Shown in pieces: positions 45,742 through 55,294 of a DNA stretch of 64,000 bases. The notes below the pieces were generated by a model. It did no database searches and had not been told where the DNA came from. It saw nothing but the letters and a program-made list of their open reading frames with translations. Position 1 is the first letter of the stretch. Each line of letters begins with the position of its first letter. Both the position numbers and the translations under genes were made by a program. Source of the stretch: Amycolatopsis camponoti (GTDB lineage: Bacteria > Actinomycetota > Actinomycetes > Mycobacteriales > Pseudonocardiaceae); assembly GCF_902497555.1 (NCBI RefSeq), contig NZ_CABVGP010000001.1, forward strand, positions 372,001 through 436,000, written 5' to 3'.

Positions 45742-47430
45742 ATGAGCAGGTTCGTGGACACGCTCGTCGCCACCGCGGCGGGCCGGGGTCAGCAGCGTGG
45801 CATGGTCACCGGAGAGCCGAAGGAGCCGGTCCGGCGGACCTGGGCCGAGGTGCACGAACAGGCCCGGCGGGTCGCCGGTGGCCTGGTCGCGGGTGGGTTC
45901 GAGCAGGGGACGGCGGTCGGGGTGCTGGCCGCCGCGCCGGTGCTGATCGCGCCGACCGTGCAGGCCGTCTGGCTGGCCGGGGGCAGCGTCACCATGCTGC
46001 ACCAGCCGACCCCGCGCACCGACCTCGCCGAATGGGCCGAGGACACCGTGCGCGTGCTCGGGATGATCGGCTCGGACCTGGTGCTGCTGGGTGAGCCGTT
46101 CGACCAGCTCGCCCCGCTGCTGGAGGAGAAGGGCATCGGCTACCGGCTCATCACCGAGCTGGCCGATGCCGAGCCGCTCGCCGACGTCGTCGTAACCGAC
46201 GAGGGCGAGACCGCGCTGCTGCAGCTCACCAGCGGCTCGACCGCCGACCCCAAGGCCGTGCGGATCACCTACGGGAACCTCTACTCGAACGTCAAGGCCA
46301 TGGTCGACCGCGCGGAGTTCGACTTCGACACCGACGTGATGGTGTCCTGGCTGCCGACATTCCACGACATGGGGATGGTCGGCTTCCTGACCGTGCCGAT
46401 GACCTTCGGCGTCGAGCTGGTCAAGATCACGCCCGTCGAGTTCCTTTCCGGGCCGTTGATCTGGCCCGAGCTGATCACCAAGTACGGCGGCACGACGACG
46501 GCGGCGCCGAACTTCGCGTACGCCATCGTCGGGCGCCGGATGGCGCGCGTCGACGAGGATGACGCCTACGACCTCTCGAAGCTGCGGATCGCCCTGAACG
46601 GCGCCAAGCCCATCGACGAGACCGCCGTCCAGACCTTCGTGGACGCCGGTGCCCGGTTCAAGATGCCGGCGGAATGCGTTTTCCCGGCCTACGGCATGGC
46701 CGAGGCGACGCTCGCCGTGTCGTTCGCGCCGCTGTTCACCGGGCTCACGCTCGACGTCGTCGAGGCCGACGCGCTGGAGGCGGACAACCGCGCGGTGCCG
46801 GTCCCCGAGGGCGACCCGCGGCGCGGCACCGACAGCGTCCGGTCGTTCGCGCTGCTCGGCCGTCCGCTGGACGGGCTGGAAGCCGAGATCGTCGACGACG
46901 CGGGTGCGTCGCTCGGCGACCGCGAAGTCGGCGAGATCCGGCTGCGCGGCGAGGCCGTGACGCCCGGCTACCTGACCATGGACGGCCCGCTCGACACCCA
47001 GGACGCCGACGGCTGGCTGAACACCGGCGACCTCGGGTACCTGGTCGACGGCCAGATCGTCATCTGCGGGCGCCGCAAGGACGTCATCATCATGGGCGGC
47101 CGCAACTTGTACCCGACGGACATCGAGCGCGCGGCGACGTCGGTCGAGGGCGTCCGGGCGGGCAACGCGGTGGCGGTGCGGCTGGACGCGGGCAGCCGCC
47201 GCGAGCGGTTCGCGGTGGTCGTGGAGTCGAAGCTGGCGGGCGACGCCGAGGCCGAGAAGAACCTGATGAAGCAGGTCTCGGCCCGGGTGCGCGACGCCGT
47301 CGACATGCGGCCGTACGCGGTGGTGGTGCTGCCGGCGGGGAGCCTGCCGAAGACCCCGTCGGGCAAGGTCAAGCGCGCGGCGACGGCCCAGCAGTTCGCC
47401 GACAAGATCAAGAAGAACGCCGACTCCTGA
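45742..47430 (+). CDS. Fatty-acyl-AMP ligase (FAAL/FadD32-like, Pks16 homologue)
   Basis: A 562-residue adenylating enzyme of the FAAL branch. The P-loop is LLQLTSGSTADPKAVRITYGN (about residue 155; core TSGSTADPK), with SWLPTFHDMGMVGFL, FPAYGMAEATLAVSF, NTGDLGYL and a C-terminal KTPSGKVKR Lys. FAALs form acyl-adenylates and hand them to carrier proteins or PKSs. The location between ispE/ABC-F and pth is that of M. tuberculosis pks16 (Rv1013). No carrier protein or PKS is nearby. Confidence 0.9.
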   Translation: MSRFVDTLVATAAGRGQQRGMVTGEPKEPVRRTWAEVHEQARRVAGGLVAGGFEQGTAVGVLAAAPVLIAPTVQAVWLAGGSVTMLHQPTPRTDLAEWAEDTVRVLGMIGSDLVLLGEPFDQLAPLLEEKGIGYRLITELADAEPLADVVVTDEGETALLQLTSGSTADPKAVRITYGNLYSNVKAMVDRAEFDFDTDVMVSWLPTFHDMGMVGFLTVPMTFGVELVKITPVEFLSGPLIWPELITKYGGTTTAAPNFAYAIVGRRMARVDEDDAYDLSKLRIALNGAKPIDETAVQTFVDAGARFKMPAECVFPAYGMAEATLAVSFAPLFTGLTLDVVEADALEADNRAVPVPEGDPRRGTDSVRSFALLGRPLDGLEAEIVDDAGASLGDREVGEIRLRGEAVTPGYLTMDGPLDTQDADGWLNTGDLGYLVDGQIVICGRRKDVIIMGGRNLYPTDIERAATSVEGVRAGNAVAVRLDAGSRRERFAVVVESKLAGDAEAEKNLMKQVSARVRDAVDMRPYAVVVLPAGSLPKTPSGKVKRAATAQQFADKIKKNADS

Positions 47431-47434
47431 CGCA

Positions 47435-47469
47435 CTCCGGCGGCGGGCCGTGGGGACCCGCCGCCGGAG
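47435..47469. terminator. Bidirectional terminator between FAAL and DivIVA-like genes
   Basis: A perfect 13-bp GC stem, CTCCGGCGGCGGG / CCCGCCGCCGGAG, with a 9-nt loop lies between convergent stop codons. Confidence 0.75.
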
Positions 47470-47472
47470 GGG

Positions 47473-47829
47473 TCAGCGCTGCTGGAGACGTTCCGCGTGG
47501 ATCGTCGGCGGGGCCGCGCGTTCGGTCGTGGCTTCCGATGGGGTACGCGCGCCCGGGAGGCCCGGTGCGTGGCCGGTGCGGGCGGCGAGCTGGTCTTCCA
47601 CCGAGTCGAGGAACTCGTCGACCTCGCGCTCGTCGTAGCCGCGCTTGCCGATCAGCGGCTTCGCGAACATGACGTGGTGCACTTCGGCGGCGGTCAGGTC
47701 GTCCTCCTCGGCGAGCGTCTTGGCGACGCGCCGGACGAACTCGTCGACCTCGTGCTTCGCGTAGCCACGGCGGCCGATCGGGGCGTTACCGAAGGTGACC
47801 TCGGCGAGGTCTTCGGCGGTGAACGACAT
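47473..47829 (-). CDS. Small DivIVA-domain protein, two motif copies (paralogue A)
   Basis: A 118-residue protein carrying two copies of the DivIVA N-terminal membrane-binding motif: [19 protein letters not shown] (about residues 13-31) and [19 protein letters not shown] (about 55-73). Each is followed by a short helix, and the C-terminal tail is unstructured. It is much shorter than Wag31/DivIVA and lacks the long coiled coil. The ATG at 47829 has GGAGAG upstream. A paralogue lies 170 bp upstream. The role in polar growth or septation is inferred only from the domain. Confidence 0.8.
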   Translation of the reverse strand: MSFTAEDLAEVTFGNAPIGRRGYAKHEVDEFVRRVAKTLAEEDDLTAAEVHHVMFAKPLIGKRGYDEREVDEFLDSVEDQLAARTGHAPGLPGARTPSEATTERAAPPTIHAERLQQR

Positions 47830-47998
47830 GCAACTCTCCGATTCCGGGGTTGTGCGGTGCGAACTGCCGTACACCGTCCTAACCCGCGGACGGGTTCCCC
47901 GGAAGGGGCAGACCTCGAAGCTCACCCCGACGGGCGGACGCCGTCCGCCTGTGAGTGAGCCGGGACTACTCAGCGCTGTGTGGCCGGATTCACACTCG

Positions 47999-48313
47999 TC
48001 AGGACCGGCCGAACCACTTCCGCGGGCCCTCCGGGCGCCGCTCCTCGACCGCCGGCCGCGGGTTCCGCAGCTCGATGAGCGCCGCCTCCGCCTCGTCCAG
48101 GAACAGGTCGACCTGAGCCTGGTCGTAGCTGCGCATGCCGACCGGCATGATCGTGAAGTCGACGTAGTGGATGTCGTCGGCGGTCAGGATGTTCCGGCCG
48201 TCGAGCGCATCGGCGATCAGGTCGAGGAAGGCGTCGACCTCGTCCTCGTTGTAGCCGCGCCGGCCGAAGCGGGGTTTGCCGAACGCGATCGCCCGGACTT
48301 CGTCAGGGGTCAT
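47999..48313 (-). CDS. Small DivIVA-domain protein, two motif copies (paralogue B)
   Basis: A 104-residue protein with an intact first copy, [19 protein letters not shown] (about residues 11-29), and a diverged second copy around [15 protein letters not shown] (about 57-71). AAGGTGA precedes the ATG. It starts 21 bp after the pth stop on the same strand and is probably in the pth transcript. Together with paralogue A it looks like a local duplication. Confidence 0.8.
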   Translation of the reverse strand: MTPDEVRAIAFGKPRFGRRGYNEDEVDAFLDLIADALDGRNILTADDIHYVDFTIMPVGMRSYDQAQVDLFLDEAEAALIELRNPRPAVEERRPEGPRKWFGRS

Positions 48314-48334
48314 GGGTTCACCTTGCCACCGATG

Positions 48335-48928
48335 TCAGCCTGCATGGAAGGCGTTTTGCGCGGCCGCGAGACCCGTTCCGACCAGGGCTTCGGTCGCGTC
48401 CGCGCACCGGTCCACCTCGAACGGGAGCTCCTTGCGCTCGACCGTCCCGAAGTCCTTCAGCACGAAGTCCGCCGGGTCCTGGCGGCCGGGCGGGCGGCCG
48501 ATGCCGAACCGGACCCGGTAGTAGTCACGGGTGCCGAGCGACTTCGTGATCGAGCGGAGTCCATTGTGCCCGTTGTCGCCGCCGCCGAACTTGAGCTTCA
48601 GCGCGCCGAAGTCGACGTCCAGCTCGTCGTGCACGACGACGATGCCGGTCGGCGGCACCTTGTAGAACCGCGCCGCACCGACCACCGGCCCGCCGGAGAG
48701 GTTCATGTAGGTGCGCGGCTTCACCAGCACGACCCGGCGGCCGGACAGCCGGCCTTCGAGCACCTCGCCGCCGCTCTTGTGCGTCTTGAACTTGCCGCCG
48801 ATCCGGGAGGCGAGCTCGTCCAGCACCATGAAGCCGACATTGTGCCGGTTTCCGGCGTACTGGGGTCCGGGATTGCCAAGGCCGGCGAGCAGGATCAGCT
48901 CGCCGGCCCCGGGCAGGTCTTCGGTCAT
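48335..48928 (-). CDS. pth: Peptidyl-tRNA hydrolase
   Basis: A 197-residue esterase that recycles peptidyl-tRNA released from ribosomes. The signature [20 protein letters not shown] has catalytic His29; [11 protein letters not shown] carries the catalytic Asp, and [12 protein letters not shown] is conserved. Length is normal. The start has TACCTT 6 nt upstream. It lies downstream of rplY in the same order as M. tuberculosis Rv1014c-Rv1015c. Confidence 0.95.
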   Translation of the reverse strand: MTEDLPGAGELILLAGLGNPGPQYAGNRHNVGFMVLDELASRIGGKFKTHKSGGEVLEGRLSGRRVVLVKPRTYMNLSGGPVVGAARFYKVPPTGIVVVHDELDVDFGALKLKFGGGDNGHNGLRSITKSLGTRDYYRVRFGIGRPPGRQDPADFVLKDFGTVERKELPFEVDRCADATEALVGTGLAAAQNAFHAG

Positions 48929-48934
48929 GCAAAA

Positions 48935-48940
48935 AAGGTA
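48935..48940 (-). promoter_or_regulatory. -10 box of pth
   Basis: TACCTT on the minus strand, 6 nt before the ATG at 48928. It provides a start separate from rplY. Confidence 0.4.
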
Positions 48941-48993
48941 ACAGCGGAGCGAAGCTCCTCCGTTGAGGGTGGTGGCGGGGAGGAAGGCGGAGG

Positions 48994-49596
48994 CTATTCG
49001 GCGGCTTCGGCCGACTCTTCGCCCGCTTCGGCGGCGTCGTCGTCGGCCTCTTCACGCTGCGGCTCGTTCACGGCGACGACCAGCGACTCGGGGTCGGTGA
49101 CCAGGGTGGCGCCCTGCGGCAGCTCGACCTGGCCGGCCAGGACCTGGCTGCCGACCTCGAGGCCCTCGATCGAGACCTCGAACTGCTCCGGGATGTGCAG
49201 CGCCTCGACCTCGACCTGCAGGGTGTCGACGTCCTGGTTGACCAGGCCACCGGGGCCGGGGTTGCCCGTGACGACGACCGGCACGTCGACGACGATCTTC
49301 TCGCCGCGCTTCACGACCAGCAGGTCGACGTGCTCGATGTAGTTCTTGAGCGGGTGCACGACGATGGTCTTCGTCAGCGCGAGCTCGTCGGAGCCCTCGA
49401 GCGCGAGGGTGATGACGGCGTTGGAGCCGTTCTCGCGGACGACGCGGGCGAACTCGATGGCCGGCAGCGCGAAGTGCCGCGGGTCCGAGCCGTGGCCGTA
49501 CAGGACGGCGGGGATCTTGCCGGCGCGACGCGTGCGACGCGCGGCGCCCTTGCCGAACTCGGTGCGCGGCTCGACGGACAGACGTACCTCGGACAC
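48994..49596 (-). CDS. rplY: 50S ribosomal protein L25/general stress protein Ctc
   Basis: A 200-residue bL25 of the long CTC type. The N-terminal 5S-rRNA-binding part contains [24 protein letters not shown] (core [15 protein letters not shown]). The C-terminal TL5 domain (about 100-185) has [16 protein letters not shown], and an acidic Glu/Ala tail ends the protein. It binds 5S rRNA in the large subunit. GTG 49596 has AAGGAGTG 8 nt upstream. Confidence 0.94.
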   Translation of the reverse strand: MSEVRLSVEPRTEFGKGAARRTRRAGKIPAVLYGHGSDPRHFALPAIEFARVVRENGSNAVITLALEGSDELALTKTIVVHPLKNYIEHVDLLVVKRGEKIVVDVPVVVTGNPGPGGLVNQDVDTLQVEVEALHIPEQFEVSIEGLEVGSQVLAGQVELPQGATLVTDPESLVVAVNEPQREEADDDAAEAGEESAEAAE

Positions 49597-49940
49597 GGTG
49601 TGGCACTCCTTCAAATCACGAACATGGTGCGGGAGACAGCATGCTGCGGCGGGGATGCTTGCGTTGTTCTGTTCAGGCGGTTGCGGCGGCGAGTTTCAGG
49701 CGTGCACGACAGCCGGGGCTACTCGAGCCGCCGCGTCGATCACGCCGGGCACCCGAGTAGGGCCCCGCCTCGCCGAGACAACCTCAAGAGTGTAAACCAA
49801 CCTCATCACGGTGGGTTGCGGCGGGGGCCCGGGCCAGGCTAGAACCCTCCTGAACCCCGGTGCGTGACGACACAAATCCGGTGGCGGGACTTCACCGGCC
49901 GAGGTGTGCTCGGACGCAGGCGCAGAGCAAGGGGCGGAAG
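49597..49940 (-). other. 344-bp intergenic region: rplY leader and divergent promoters
   Basis: The minus strand has a TACACT -10 (49789-49794), giving rplY a leader of about 185 nt. This contains a long-range stem, GGGGCTACTCG (49715-49725) with CGAGTAGGGCCCC (49754-49766; two bulged bases). On the plus strand, TAGAAC near 49840 may be the lipoprotein -10. No gene is seen. Confidence 0.45.
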
Positions 49941-51056
49941 ATGCGGGCTCGACGGGCCATGGCGGCGGCGGTGCTGCTGCTGGGCGGACTGCTGGCCGGC
50001 TGCCAGGTGGCGGTCCCCGGCAGCGCCGGGGTCTCGGCCGCGGGCCGGCAGACGGCCGACCGGCGCGCCGAGCAGCGCGCCGCGGTCGACGCGGCCCTCA
50101 CCGCGCTGGGCCAGGCGCCCGCGCTCTCCCTGAAGTCGGTGACCAAGGGCGCCGAGCAGCAGTTCAGGGTCACCCGCGGCGGCAGCGCGTTCGGCGGGCT
50201 GCCGCTCGAGGGACGCGTCGTCCAGGTGACCTCGGCCGCGGGCCAGTTCTACCTGCAGGCCGACGCCGACTACTGGAAGGCGCACGCCATCGACGAGGGC
50301 ACGCAGTTCGGCACGAGCTGGGTGCGCTCGCTCGGCTCCGAGCTGCCCTTCGACCCCGCGGCCCGGTTCGCCCCGCAGGCGCTGGCCGACGGGCTGCGCA
50401 AGGCCCTGTCCGGCCTCGACCGGCTGGGCGACCCGGTCAAGGCGAAGCTCCCGGACGGCACCGAGGTCTACCAGCTCGGCGCCACGCCCAGCGTCCTGCG
50501 CGTCACCACGGCCAAGCCGAACCGGGTCGTCAGCTTCGCCCCGGCGCTGCTCGACCCGCAGGCCGGACCGAAGTTCGGTGCCGAGTTCCGCGTCGACCCG
50601 ATCGCCGGCGACGCGCTGAAGACGTTCCACACCGACCTCGACAACGCCGTCGGCGGGCTGGGGCAGCCGTTCGAGGGCCTGGTGCAGGCCAGCGCCGTCG
50701 TCACGAACGACACCCTCGACTGCAAGGACTTCGTCGGCTCCTGCACGACGACCGTCGACGTCTCCACCAGCGTGGTCGGCTCGTCGGCCTCGGGCGGGAA
50801 GAGCGTCGTCCACATCAACCTTTCGGTCGAGGTCAGCGCCGACTCACTCGGTGCGCAGACCTGCACGACGGCGGCCGACGCCGAGCCGTACGCGACGGTG
50901 AAGATGTCCTGCACGGTCAAGTTCAAGCTGCCGAACCGCACGGCCAGCTACCAGGTGCTGTCCAAGCCGAACGCGACGGCGGAGGTGCGCGCGGCCCTCG
51001 ACGTCAACGCGGTGAAGCAGAAGGTCGCCGCGGAGTTCGCGGGCCTGGGCGGCTGA
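49941..51056 (+). CDS. Putative lipoprotein of unknown function
   Basis: A 371-residue exported protein. The lipobox LLAGC places lipidated Cys21 after a short signal. A long mixed alpha/beta body follows with four later Cys (DCKDF, GSCTT, QTCTT, MSCTV). The repeated layout, with helical amphipathic starts and beta-rich ends (APALSLKSVTKG, ADYWKAHAID), recalls the LppX/LprG-like lipid-carrier fold, but I cannot assign it. It occupies the lpqT position (between rplY and prs in M. tuberculosis), yet lies on the opposite strand and looks unrelated. ATG 49941 has AGGGG upstream. Confidence 0.75.
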   Translation: MRARRAMAAAVLLLGGLLAGCQVAVPGSAGVSAAGRQTADRRAEQRAAVDAALTALGQAPALSLKSVTKGAEQQFRVTRGGSAFGGLPLEGRVVQVTSAAGQFYLQADADYWKAHAIDEGTQFGTSWVRSLGSELPFDPAARFAPQALADGLRKALSGLDRLGDPVKAKLPDGTEVYQLGATPSVLRVTTAKPNRVVSFAPALLDPQAGPKFGAEFRVDPIAGDALKTFHTDLDNAVGGLGQPFEGLVQASAVVTNDTLDCKDFVGSCTTTVDVSTSVVGSSASGGKSVVHINLSVEVSADSLGAQTCTTAADAEPYATVKMSCTVKFKLPNRTASYQVLSKPNATAEVRAALDVNAVKQKVAAEFAGLGG

Positions 51057-51154
51057 GCTGGACACCTACCCGGGGGTGCGTTCCTTCCGTTGAAGTAGGT
51101 GAACTTCCGTTCCTAGCATCGGCTGCGGACAGCCGAAACGAACGGAGAAATGAC

Positions 51155-51796
51155 ATGGCCAAGCTGGTGGTTTTCGGAGCGACGGGGTACGCCGGGGGCA
51201 AGATCGGCGCCGAGGCGCTGCGGCGCGGGCACGAGGTGGTCGGCGTCGCGCGCAATCCCGGCTCGGTGCCCGATGGCGTCGACGAGCACCAGGGCTCCCT
51301 GCACGACGAGGAGTTCGTCGCGCGGGTCGCCAAGGACGCGGACGTCATCGTGGTCGCCACCCCGGCGCGCGCGATCGACGGCCGGAAGCTGATCGACGCG
51401 GTGCCGTCGCTGGCCCGGATCGCGCGGGAGAACGGCGTCCGGCTGTCGTTCGTGGGCGGCGCGGCGAGCCTGCTGGTCGCCGAAGGCGGTCCGCGGCTGT
51501 TCGACACCCCGGAGTTCCCGGCCGAGTACAAGGAAGAGGCCGGCAACCACGCCGAGGTGCTCGGCCTGCTGCGCGAGCAGCCCGAGGACCTCGACTGGTT
51601 CTACGTCAGCCCAGCCGCCGAGTTCGGGGCCTGGACCCCGGGCGAGCGCAAGGGTGAGTTCCGGCTCGGCGGCGACGTCCTGGTGACCGACGAGAACGGC
51701 AAGTCGCACATCGGCGGCGACGACTTCGCGACCGCGTACGTCGACGAGATCGAGCAGCCGAAGCACCGCCGCGCGCGGTTCACCGTCGCTTACTGA
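51155..51796 (+). CDS. NAD(P)-binding Rossmann-fold reductase (SDR a/atypical)
   Basis: A 213-residue protein with the dinucleotide motif LVVFGATGYAGGKIG (residues 4-18) and VGVARNPGSV after the second strand. It is like the atypical SDR/NmrA-type NAD(P)H-binding proteins (YwnB-like). No YxxxK active site is evident. ATG 51155 has GGAGAA upstream, with TTGAAG/TAGCAT (18-bp spacer) as a candidate promoter near 51093-51120. The stop overlaps the convergent monooxygenase by 7 bp. Confidence 0.85.
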   Translation: MAKLVVFGATGYAGGKIGAEALRRGHEVVGVARNPGSVPDGVDEHQGSLHDEEFVARVAKDADVIVVATPARAIDGRKLIDAVPSLARIARENGVRLSFVGGAASLLVAEGGPRLFDTPEFPAEYKEEAGNHAEVLGLLREQPEDLDWFYVSPAAEFGAWTPGERKGEFRLGGDVLVTDENGKSHIGGDDFATAYVDEIEQPKHRRARFTVAY

Positions 51797-52656
51797 AGTT
51801 CTTTCAGCACGGGCGCGAAAGTCTCGAGGAACGGCTCGAAGACCGTGATGTAGGAGAAGCCGTAGCGTTCGCGCCGCTGTTCGAGCTGCCCGGCGATCTC
51901 CTCGACCGTGCCCAGCAGGAGCTGGGGCGCGTCGAGGAGCTCCCGGGCGTCGGCGACGGCGCCGCGCTCGGTCAGCTCGTGCCACGCCTCGGCGGCCTTC
52001 TCTCGGTCGCCGGTGACCTCGACGTGCTGGACCAGCATGTTGTATTCGGGGTCGCGGCCGGTGCGGGAACGGAAGTACGCGACGCGCTCGTCCATCGCCT
52101 CGGCGTTGTCGAGCTTGAAGGTGCCCGGCGGCTTGCCCGGCTGCTGCCGGAGCCCGCCGAACCCGACGACGTCCGCGTGCTCGGCGGCCAGCTCCAGGAC
52201 GCCGTCGCTGTTGCCCGCGATCAGCAGCCGCGGGTGGTCAATACCCTCGTCCTCGAAGTGTTTCCGCAGGTAGGCAAGGCTCTCGTCGAGGTAGGCGATC
52301 CGCTTGGCGGCGTTCTGCCAGGGGAGGCCGGCGGCGTCGAACTCGGCCTTCATGTGCCCGGCACCGAGGCCGAGGTCGAGCCGTCCGTCGAGCAGCGCGG
52401 CCGTCGAGGAGGCTTCGCGCGCGAAGAGCGCGAGGTTGTAGAAGGGCACGTTGGAGACGAGGGTGCCGAGCCGCGGCCGTTCGGTGACGGCGGCGGCCAT
52501 GGCGAGCACGGGGAACGGCGCGAACCGCCCGGTGCCGAGGTGGTCGGGCACGGTGATGACGTCGTAGCCGAGTTCCTCGGCGCGACGGCACTTGGCGATC
52601 CAGGCGTCCCGGCTGCCGATTTCGCGGAAGCTGACGCCGAACTTGAAGTTCCCCAT
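51790..52656 (-). CDS. LLM-class F420-dependent oxidoreductase
   Basis: A 288-residue bacterial-luciferase-fold TIM barrel. The N-terminus (GVSFREIGSRDAWIAKCRRA) and GLGAGHMKAEF resemble the MSMEG_2516-type F420-dependent LLM proteins. The substrate is unknown. ATG 52656 has TAGCGT 7 nt upstream, suggesting a leaderless mRNA. It is separated from prs by two hairpins. Confidence 0.88.
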   Translation of the reverse strand: MGNFKFGVSFREIGSRDAWIAKCRRAEELGYDVITVPDHLGTGRFAPFPVLAMAAAVTERPRLGTLVSNVPFYNLALFAREASSTAALLDGRLDLGLGAGHMKAEFDAAGLPWQNAAKRIAYLDESLAYLRKHFEDEGIDHPRLLIAGNSDGVLELAAEHADVVGFGGLRQQPGKPPGTFKLDNAEAMDERVAYFRSRTGRDPEYNMLVQHVEVTGDREKAAEAWHELTERGAVADARELLDAPQLLLGTVEEIAGQLEQRRERYGFSYITVFEPFLETFAPVLKELQ

Positions 52657-52663
52657 GCCGCTG

Positions 52664-52669
52664 ACGCTA
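52664..52669 (-). promoter_or_regulatory. -10 box of the LLM oxidoreductase gene
   Basis: TAGCGT on the minus strand, 7 nt before the ATG at 52656. Confidence 0.4.
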
Positions 52670-52682
52670 GCGGCGGGAACCG

Positions 52683-52711
52683 CCGCCGGGCGCGGAGTTC
52701 GCGCCCGGCGG
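52683..52711. terminator. Perfect GC hairpin downstream of prs
   Basis: CCGCCGGGCGCG / CGCGCCCGGCGG, 12 bp with the 5-nt loop GAGTT. It lies between the prs stop and the LLM promoter. Confidence 0.6.
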
Positions 52712-52748
52712 ACGACACGCGTACTCAGCCGGACGTCGCGGGCAGCGG

Positions 52749-52781
52749 AAAGCCCGCCTTCCCGACGCGGGAGAGCGGGCT
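52749..52781 (-). terminator. Terminator hairpin of prs
   Basis: AAGCCCGC (52749-52756) pairs with GCGGGCTT (52774-52781), starting 16 bp after the prs stop. Confidence 0.6.
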
Positions 52782-52796
52782 TCCGGGAAAGAATCG

Positions 52797-53777
52797 TCAG
52801 GCGTTGCCGTCGAAGAGGGACGTGACCGAGCCGTCCTCGAAGACCTGCTGGATGGCCTCCGCCAGCATCGGGGCGATCGACAGGACCGTCAGCCCGTCGA
52901 AGCGCTTCTCCTCCGGGATCGGCAGCGAGTTCGTCACGATCACCTCGCGCGCCTTGCACTGCGAAAGCCGCTCGGTCGCCGGGTCGGACAGGATGCCGTG
53001 GGTCGTCGCGATGACCACGTCCGCCGCGCCCTCGTCGATCAGGGCCTCGGTGGCCTTCACGATCGTGCCGCCCGTGTCGATCATGTCGTCGATCAGGACG
53101 CAGAGCTTGCCCTCGACCTTGCCGACCACGCGGTTCGCCACGGCCTGGTTCGGCTTGTCCGGGTCGCGCGTCTTGTGGATGAACGCGATCGGCCGGTCGC
53201 CCAGCTGCTGCGCCCACTTCTCGGCCAGCCGCACGCGGCCCGAGTCCGGCGAGACGACCGTGATGTCGGCGTCGCCGTAGGTCTTCTTGATGTGGTCGGC
53301 CAGCACGCTCTGCGCCATCAGGTGGTCGACGGGGCCGTCGAAGAAGCCCTGGATCTGCGCGGTGTGCAGGTCGACCGTCATGATCCGGTCGGCGCCCGCG
53401 GTCTTGAACAGGTCCGCGATCAGCCGCGCCGAGATCGGCTCGCGGCCCTTGTGCTTCTTGTCCTGGCGCGCGTACGGGTAGAACGGCATCACCACGGTGA
53501 TCCGCTTCGCGCTCGCCCGCTTGAGCGCGTCCACCATGATCAGCTGCTCCATCACGTACTCGTTGATGGGCGTGGTGTGCGCCTGGATGACGAAGGCGTC
53601 GGTCCCGCGGACGGACTCCTCGAAGCGGACGAACAGCTCGCCGTTGGCGAACGTGTGGGCCGTCTGCGGGGTGATCGTCACGTTGAGGTGCTCGGCGACC
53701 TCTTCCGCGAGCTCCCGGTGTGCGCGCCCGGAGAAGAGCATGAGGTTCTTCTTCGGCGTGCCTTGCTTCGGACTCAT
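52797..53777 (-). CDS. prs: Ribose-phosphate pyrophosphokinase
   Basis: A 326-residue class-I PRPP synthetase making PRPP from ribose-5-phosphate and ATP. Visible motifs are [30 protein letters not shown], the ATP-site [20 protein letters not shown] and the PRPP loop [13 protein letters not shown]. Its ATG overlaps the glmU stop (ATGA), so glmU-prs is one operon, as in many actinobacteria. Confidence 0.96.
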   Translation of the reverse strand: MSPKQGTPKKNLMLFSGRAHRELAEEVAEHLNVTITPQTAHTFANGELFVRFEESVRGTDAFVIQAHTTPINEYVMEQLIMVDALKRASAKRITVVMPFYPYARQDKKHKGREPISARLIADLFKTAGADRIMTVDLHTAQIQGFFDGPVDHLMAQSVLADHIKKTYGDADITVVSPDSGRVRLAEKWAQQLGDRPIAFIHKTRDPDKPNQAVANRVVGKVEGKLCVLIDDMIDTGGTIVKATEALIDEGAADVVIATTHGILSDPATERLSQCKAREVIVTNSLPIPEEKRFDGLTVLSIAPMLAEAIQQVFEDGSVTSLFDGNA

Positions 53778-55246
53778 GCTGGCGACTCCCCGTCGGTTCC
53801 TGCTGCTGACTCGGCGTCGAGGGCGGCCTGGGCCGCCTCCGCCGCGGGCGTACCCGGCCGGCGCCGGATCGCCCAGCCTTCGATGTTGCGCTGCGGCGGC
53901 GCCGACACCGCGAGTGTGCCCGGGGGGACGTCCTCGCGGATCACGGCACCCGCCCCACTGTAAGCGCCGTCACCGACCTGCACCGGAGCGACGAACGTGT
54001 TGTCCGCGCCCAACCGGACATAGGACCCGATAACGGTCCGGTGCTTGTTCACGCCGTCGTAGTTCACGAACACGCTCGAGCAGCCGATGTTGCTGTGCTC
54101 GCCGATCGTGGCGTCGCCGACGTAGGTCAGGTGCGGCACCTTCGTGCCGGCGCCGATGTCGGCCGCCTTCGTCTCGACGAACGCGCCGAGCTTGCCCTTC
54201 TCGCCCAGCTTCGTGCCCGGTCGCAGGTAGGTGAACGGGCCGACGTTGACGCCGTCGCCCAGCTCCGAGTCGGAGCCGTGCACGCGCACGACGGACGCGC
54301 CGGCGCCGATGACCATGTTCGTCAGGGTGCTGTCCGGCCCGAGGATCGTGCCCTCGCCGACCGACGTCGTGCCCTTGAGCTGGACGCCGGGCTCGATGAC
54401 GACGTCCCGCGACAGCGTCACGCCCGCGTCGATCCAGGTCGTGGCCGGGTCGACGACCGTGACGCCCTCCCGCTGCCAGCGCCGCACGATCCGGCGGTTG
54501 AGCTCGGCGCCGAGCACCGACAGCTGGACGCGGTCGTTGACGCCCTCGGTCAGCCACGGGTCGTCGACCACGAGCGCGCCGACGTGCAGCCCGTCGCCGT
54601 TCGCGATGCCCAGGACGTCGGTGAGGTAGAGCTCGCCCTGCGCGTTGTCCGTCGAGAGGCGGGAGAGGCCGTCGCGCAGCACCGCGGCGTCGAAGGCGTA
54701 GACGCCCGAGTTGATCTCGGTGATCTCCGCCTGATCCGGGGTCGCGTCCTTGTGCTCGACGATCCCGGTGACCTTGCCGGCGTCGTCACGCGTGATCCGG
54801 CCGTAGCCGGTCGGGTCGTCGACCACGGCGGTGAGCACGGTGACGGCGTTCTTCGCGTCGGTGTGCTCCTCGAGCAGGGCGCGCAGCGTCGTGGTGTCCA
54901 GCAGCGGGACGTCGCCGTAGCTGACGATCACCGTGCCGGTGAGGTCCGCCGGCAGGGTCGCGAGCGCGCAGCCCACGGCGTGCCCGGTGCCCTTCTGTTC
55001 GGCCTGCACGGCGGTGCCGACCTCGCGCCCGAGGGCCGTGCCGACGTCGGCGAGGTGGGCGCCGACCGCCTCGCGGCCGTGGCCGGTCACCACGACGAGG
55101 TGCTCCGGGTCCAGGCCGGCCGCGGCCCGGACGGCGTGCTCCACGAGGGGCCGCCCGGCGATCGGGTGCAACACCTTCGGGGTCGCGGATCGCATGCGGG
55201 TGCCCTCACCCGCGGCGAGGATCAACGTGCTCAGCGGGCCGGTCAA
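53774..55246 (-). CDS. glmU: Bifunctional GlmU: GlcN-1-P acetyltransferase / GlcNAc-1-P uridyltransferase
   Basis: A 490-residue enzyme making UDP-GlcNAc for peptidoglycan. The uridyltransferase domain (about 1-245) has [20 protein letters not shown]. The left-handed beta-helix acetyltransferase domain (about 260-470) has hexapeptide repeats and GNFVETK-like [12 protein letters not shown]. The start is taken as TTG 55246, with GGGAG 5 nt upstream; TTG 55258 is an alternative. It precedes prs with a 4-bp overlap. Confidence 0.95.
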   Translation of the reverse strand: MTGPLSTLILAAGEGTRMRSATPKVLHPIAGRPLVEHAVRAAAGLDPEHLVVVTGHGREAVGAHLADVGTALGREVGTAVQAEQKGTGHAVGCALATLPADLTGTVIVSYGDVPLLDTTTLRALLEEHTDAKNAVTVLTAVVDDPTGYGRITRDDAGKVTGIVEHKDATPDQAEITEINSGVYAFDAAVLRDGLSRLSTDNAQGELYLTDVLGIANGDGLHVGALVVDDPWLTEGVNDRVQLSVLGAELNRRIVRRWQREGVTVVDPATTWIDAGVTLSRDVVIEPGVQLKGTTSVGEGTILGPDSTLTNMVIGAGASVVRVHGSDSELGDGVNVGPFTYLRPGTKLGEKGKLGAFVETKAADIGAGTKVPHLTYVGDATIGEHSNIGCSSVFVNYDGVNKHRTVIGSYVRLGADNTFVAPVQVGDGAYSGAGAVIREDVPPGTLAVSAPPQRNIEGWAIRRRPGTPAAEAAQAALDAESAAGTDGESPA

Positions 55247-55294
55247 CGGCGCTCCCAACGGTTACCACAAGATGGCTTCTGTCGGGCACCGATC

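Noticed and set aside
49941..51056. LpqT orthologue
   Set aside because: Only the position between rplY and prs agrees. Strand, length and sequence pattern do not resemble the LpqN/LpqT family.
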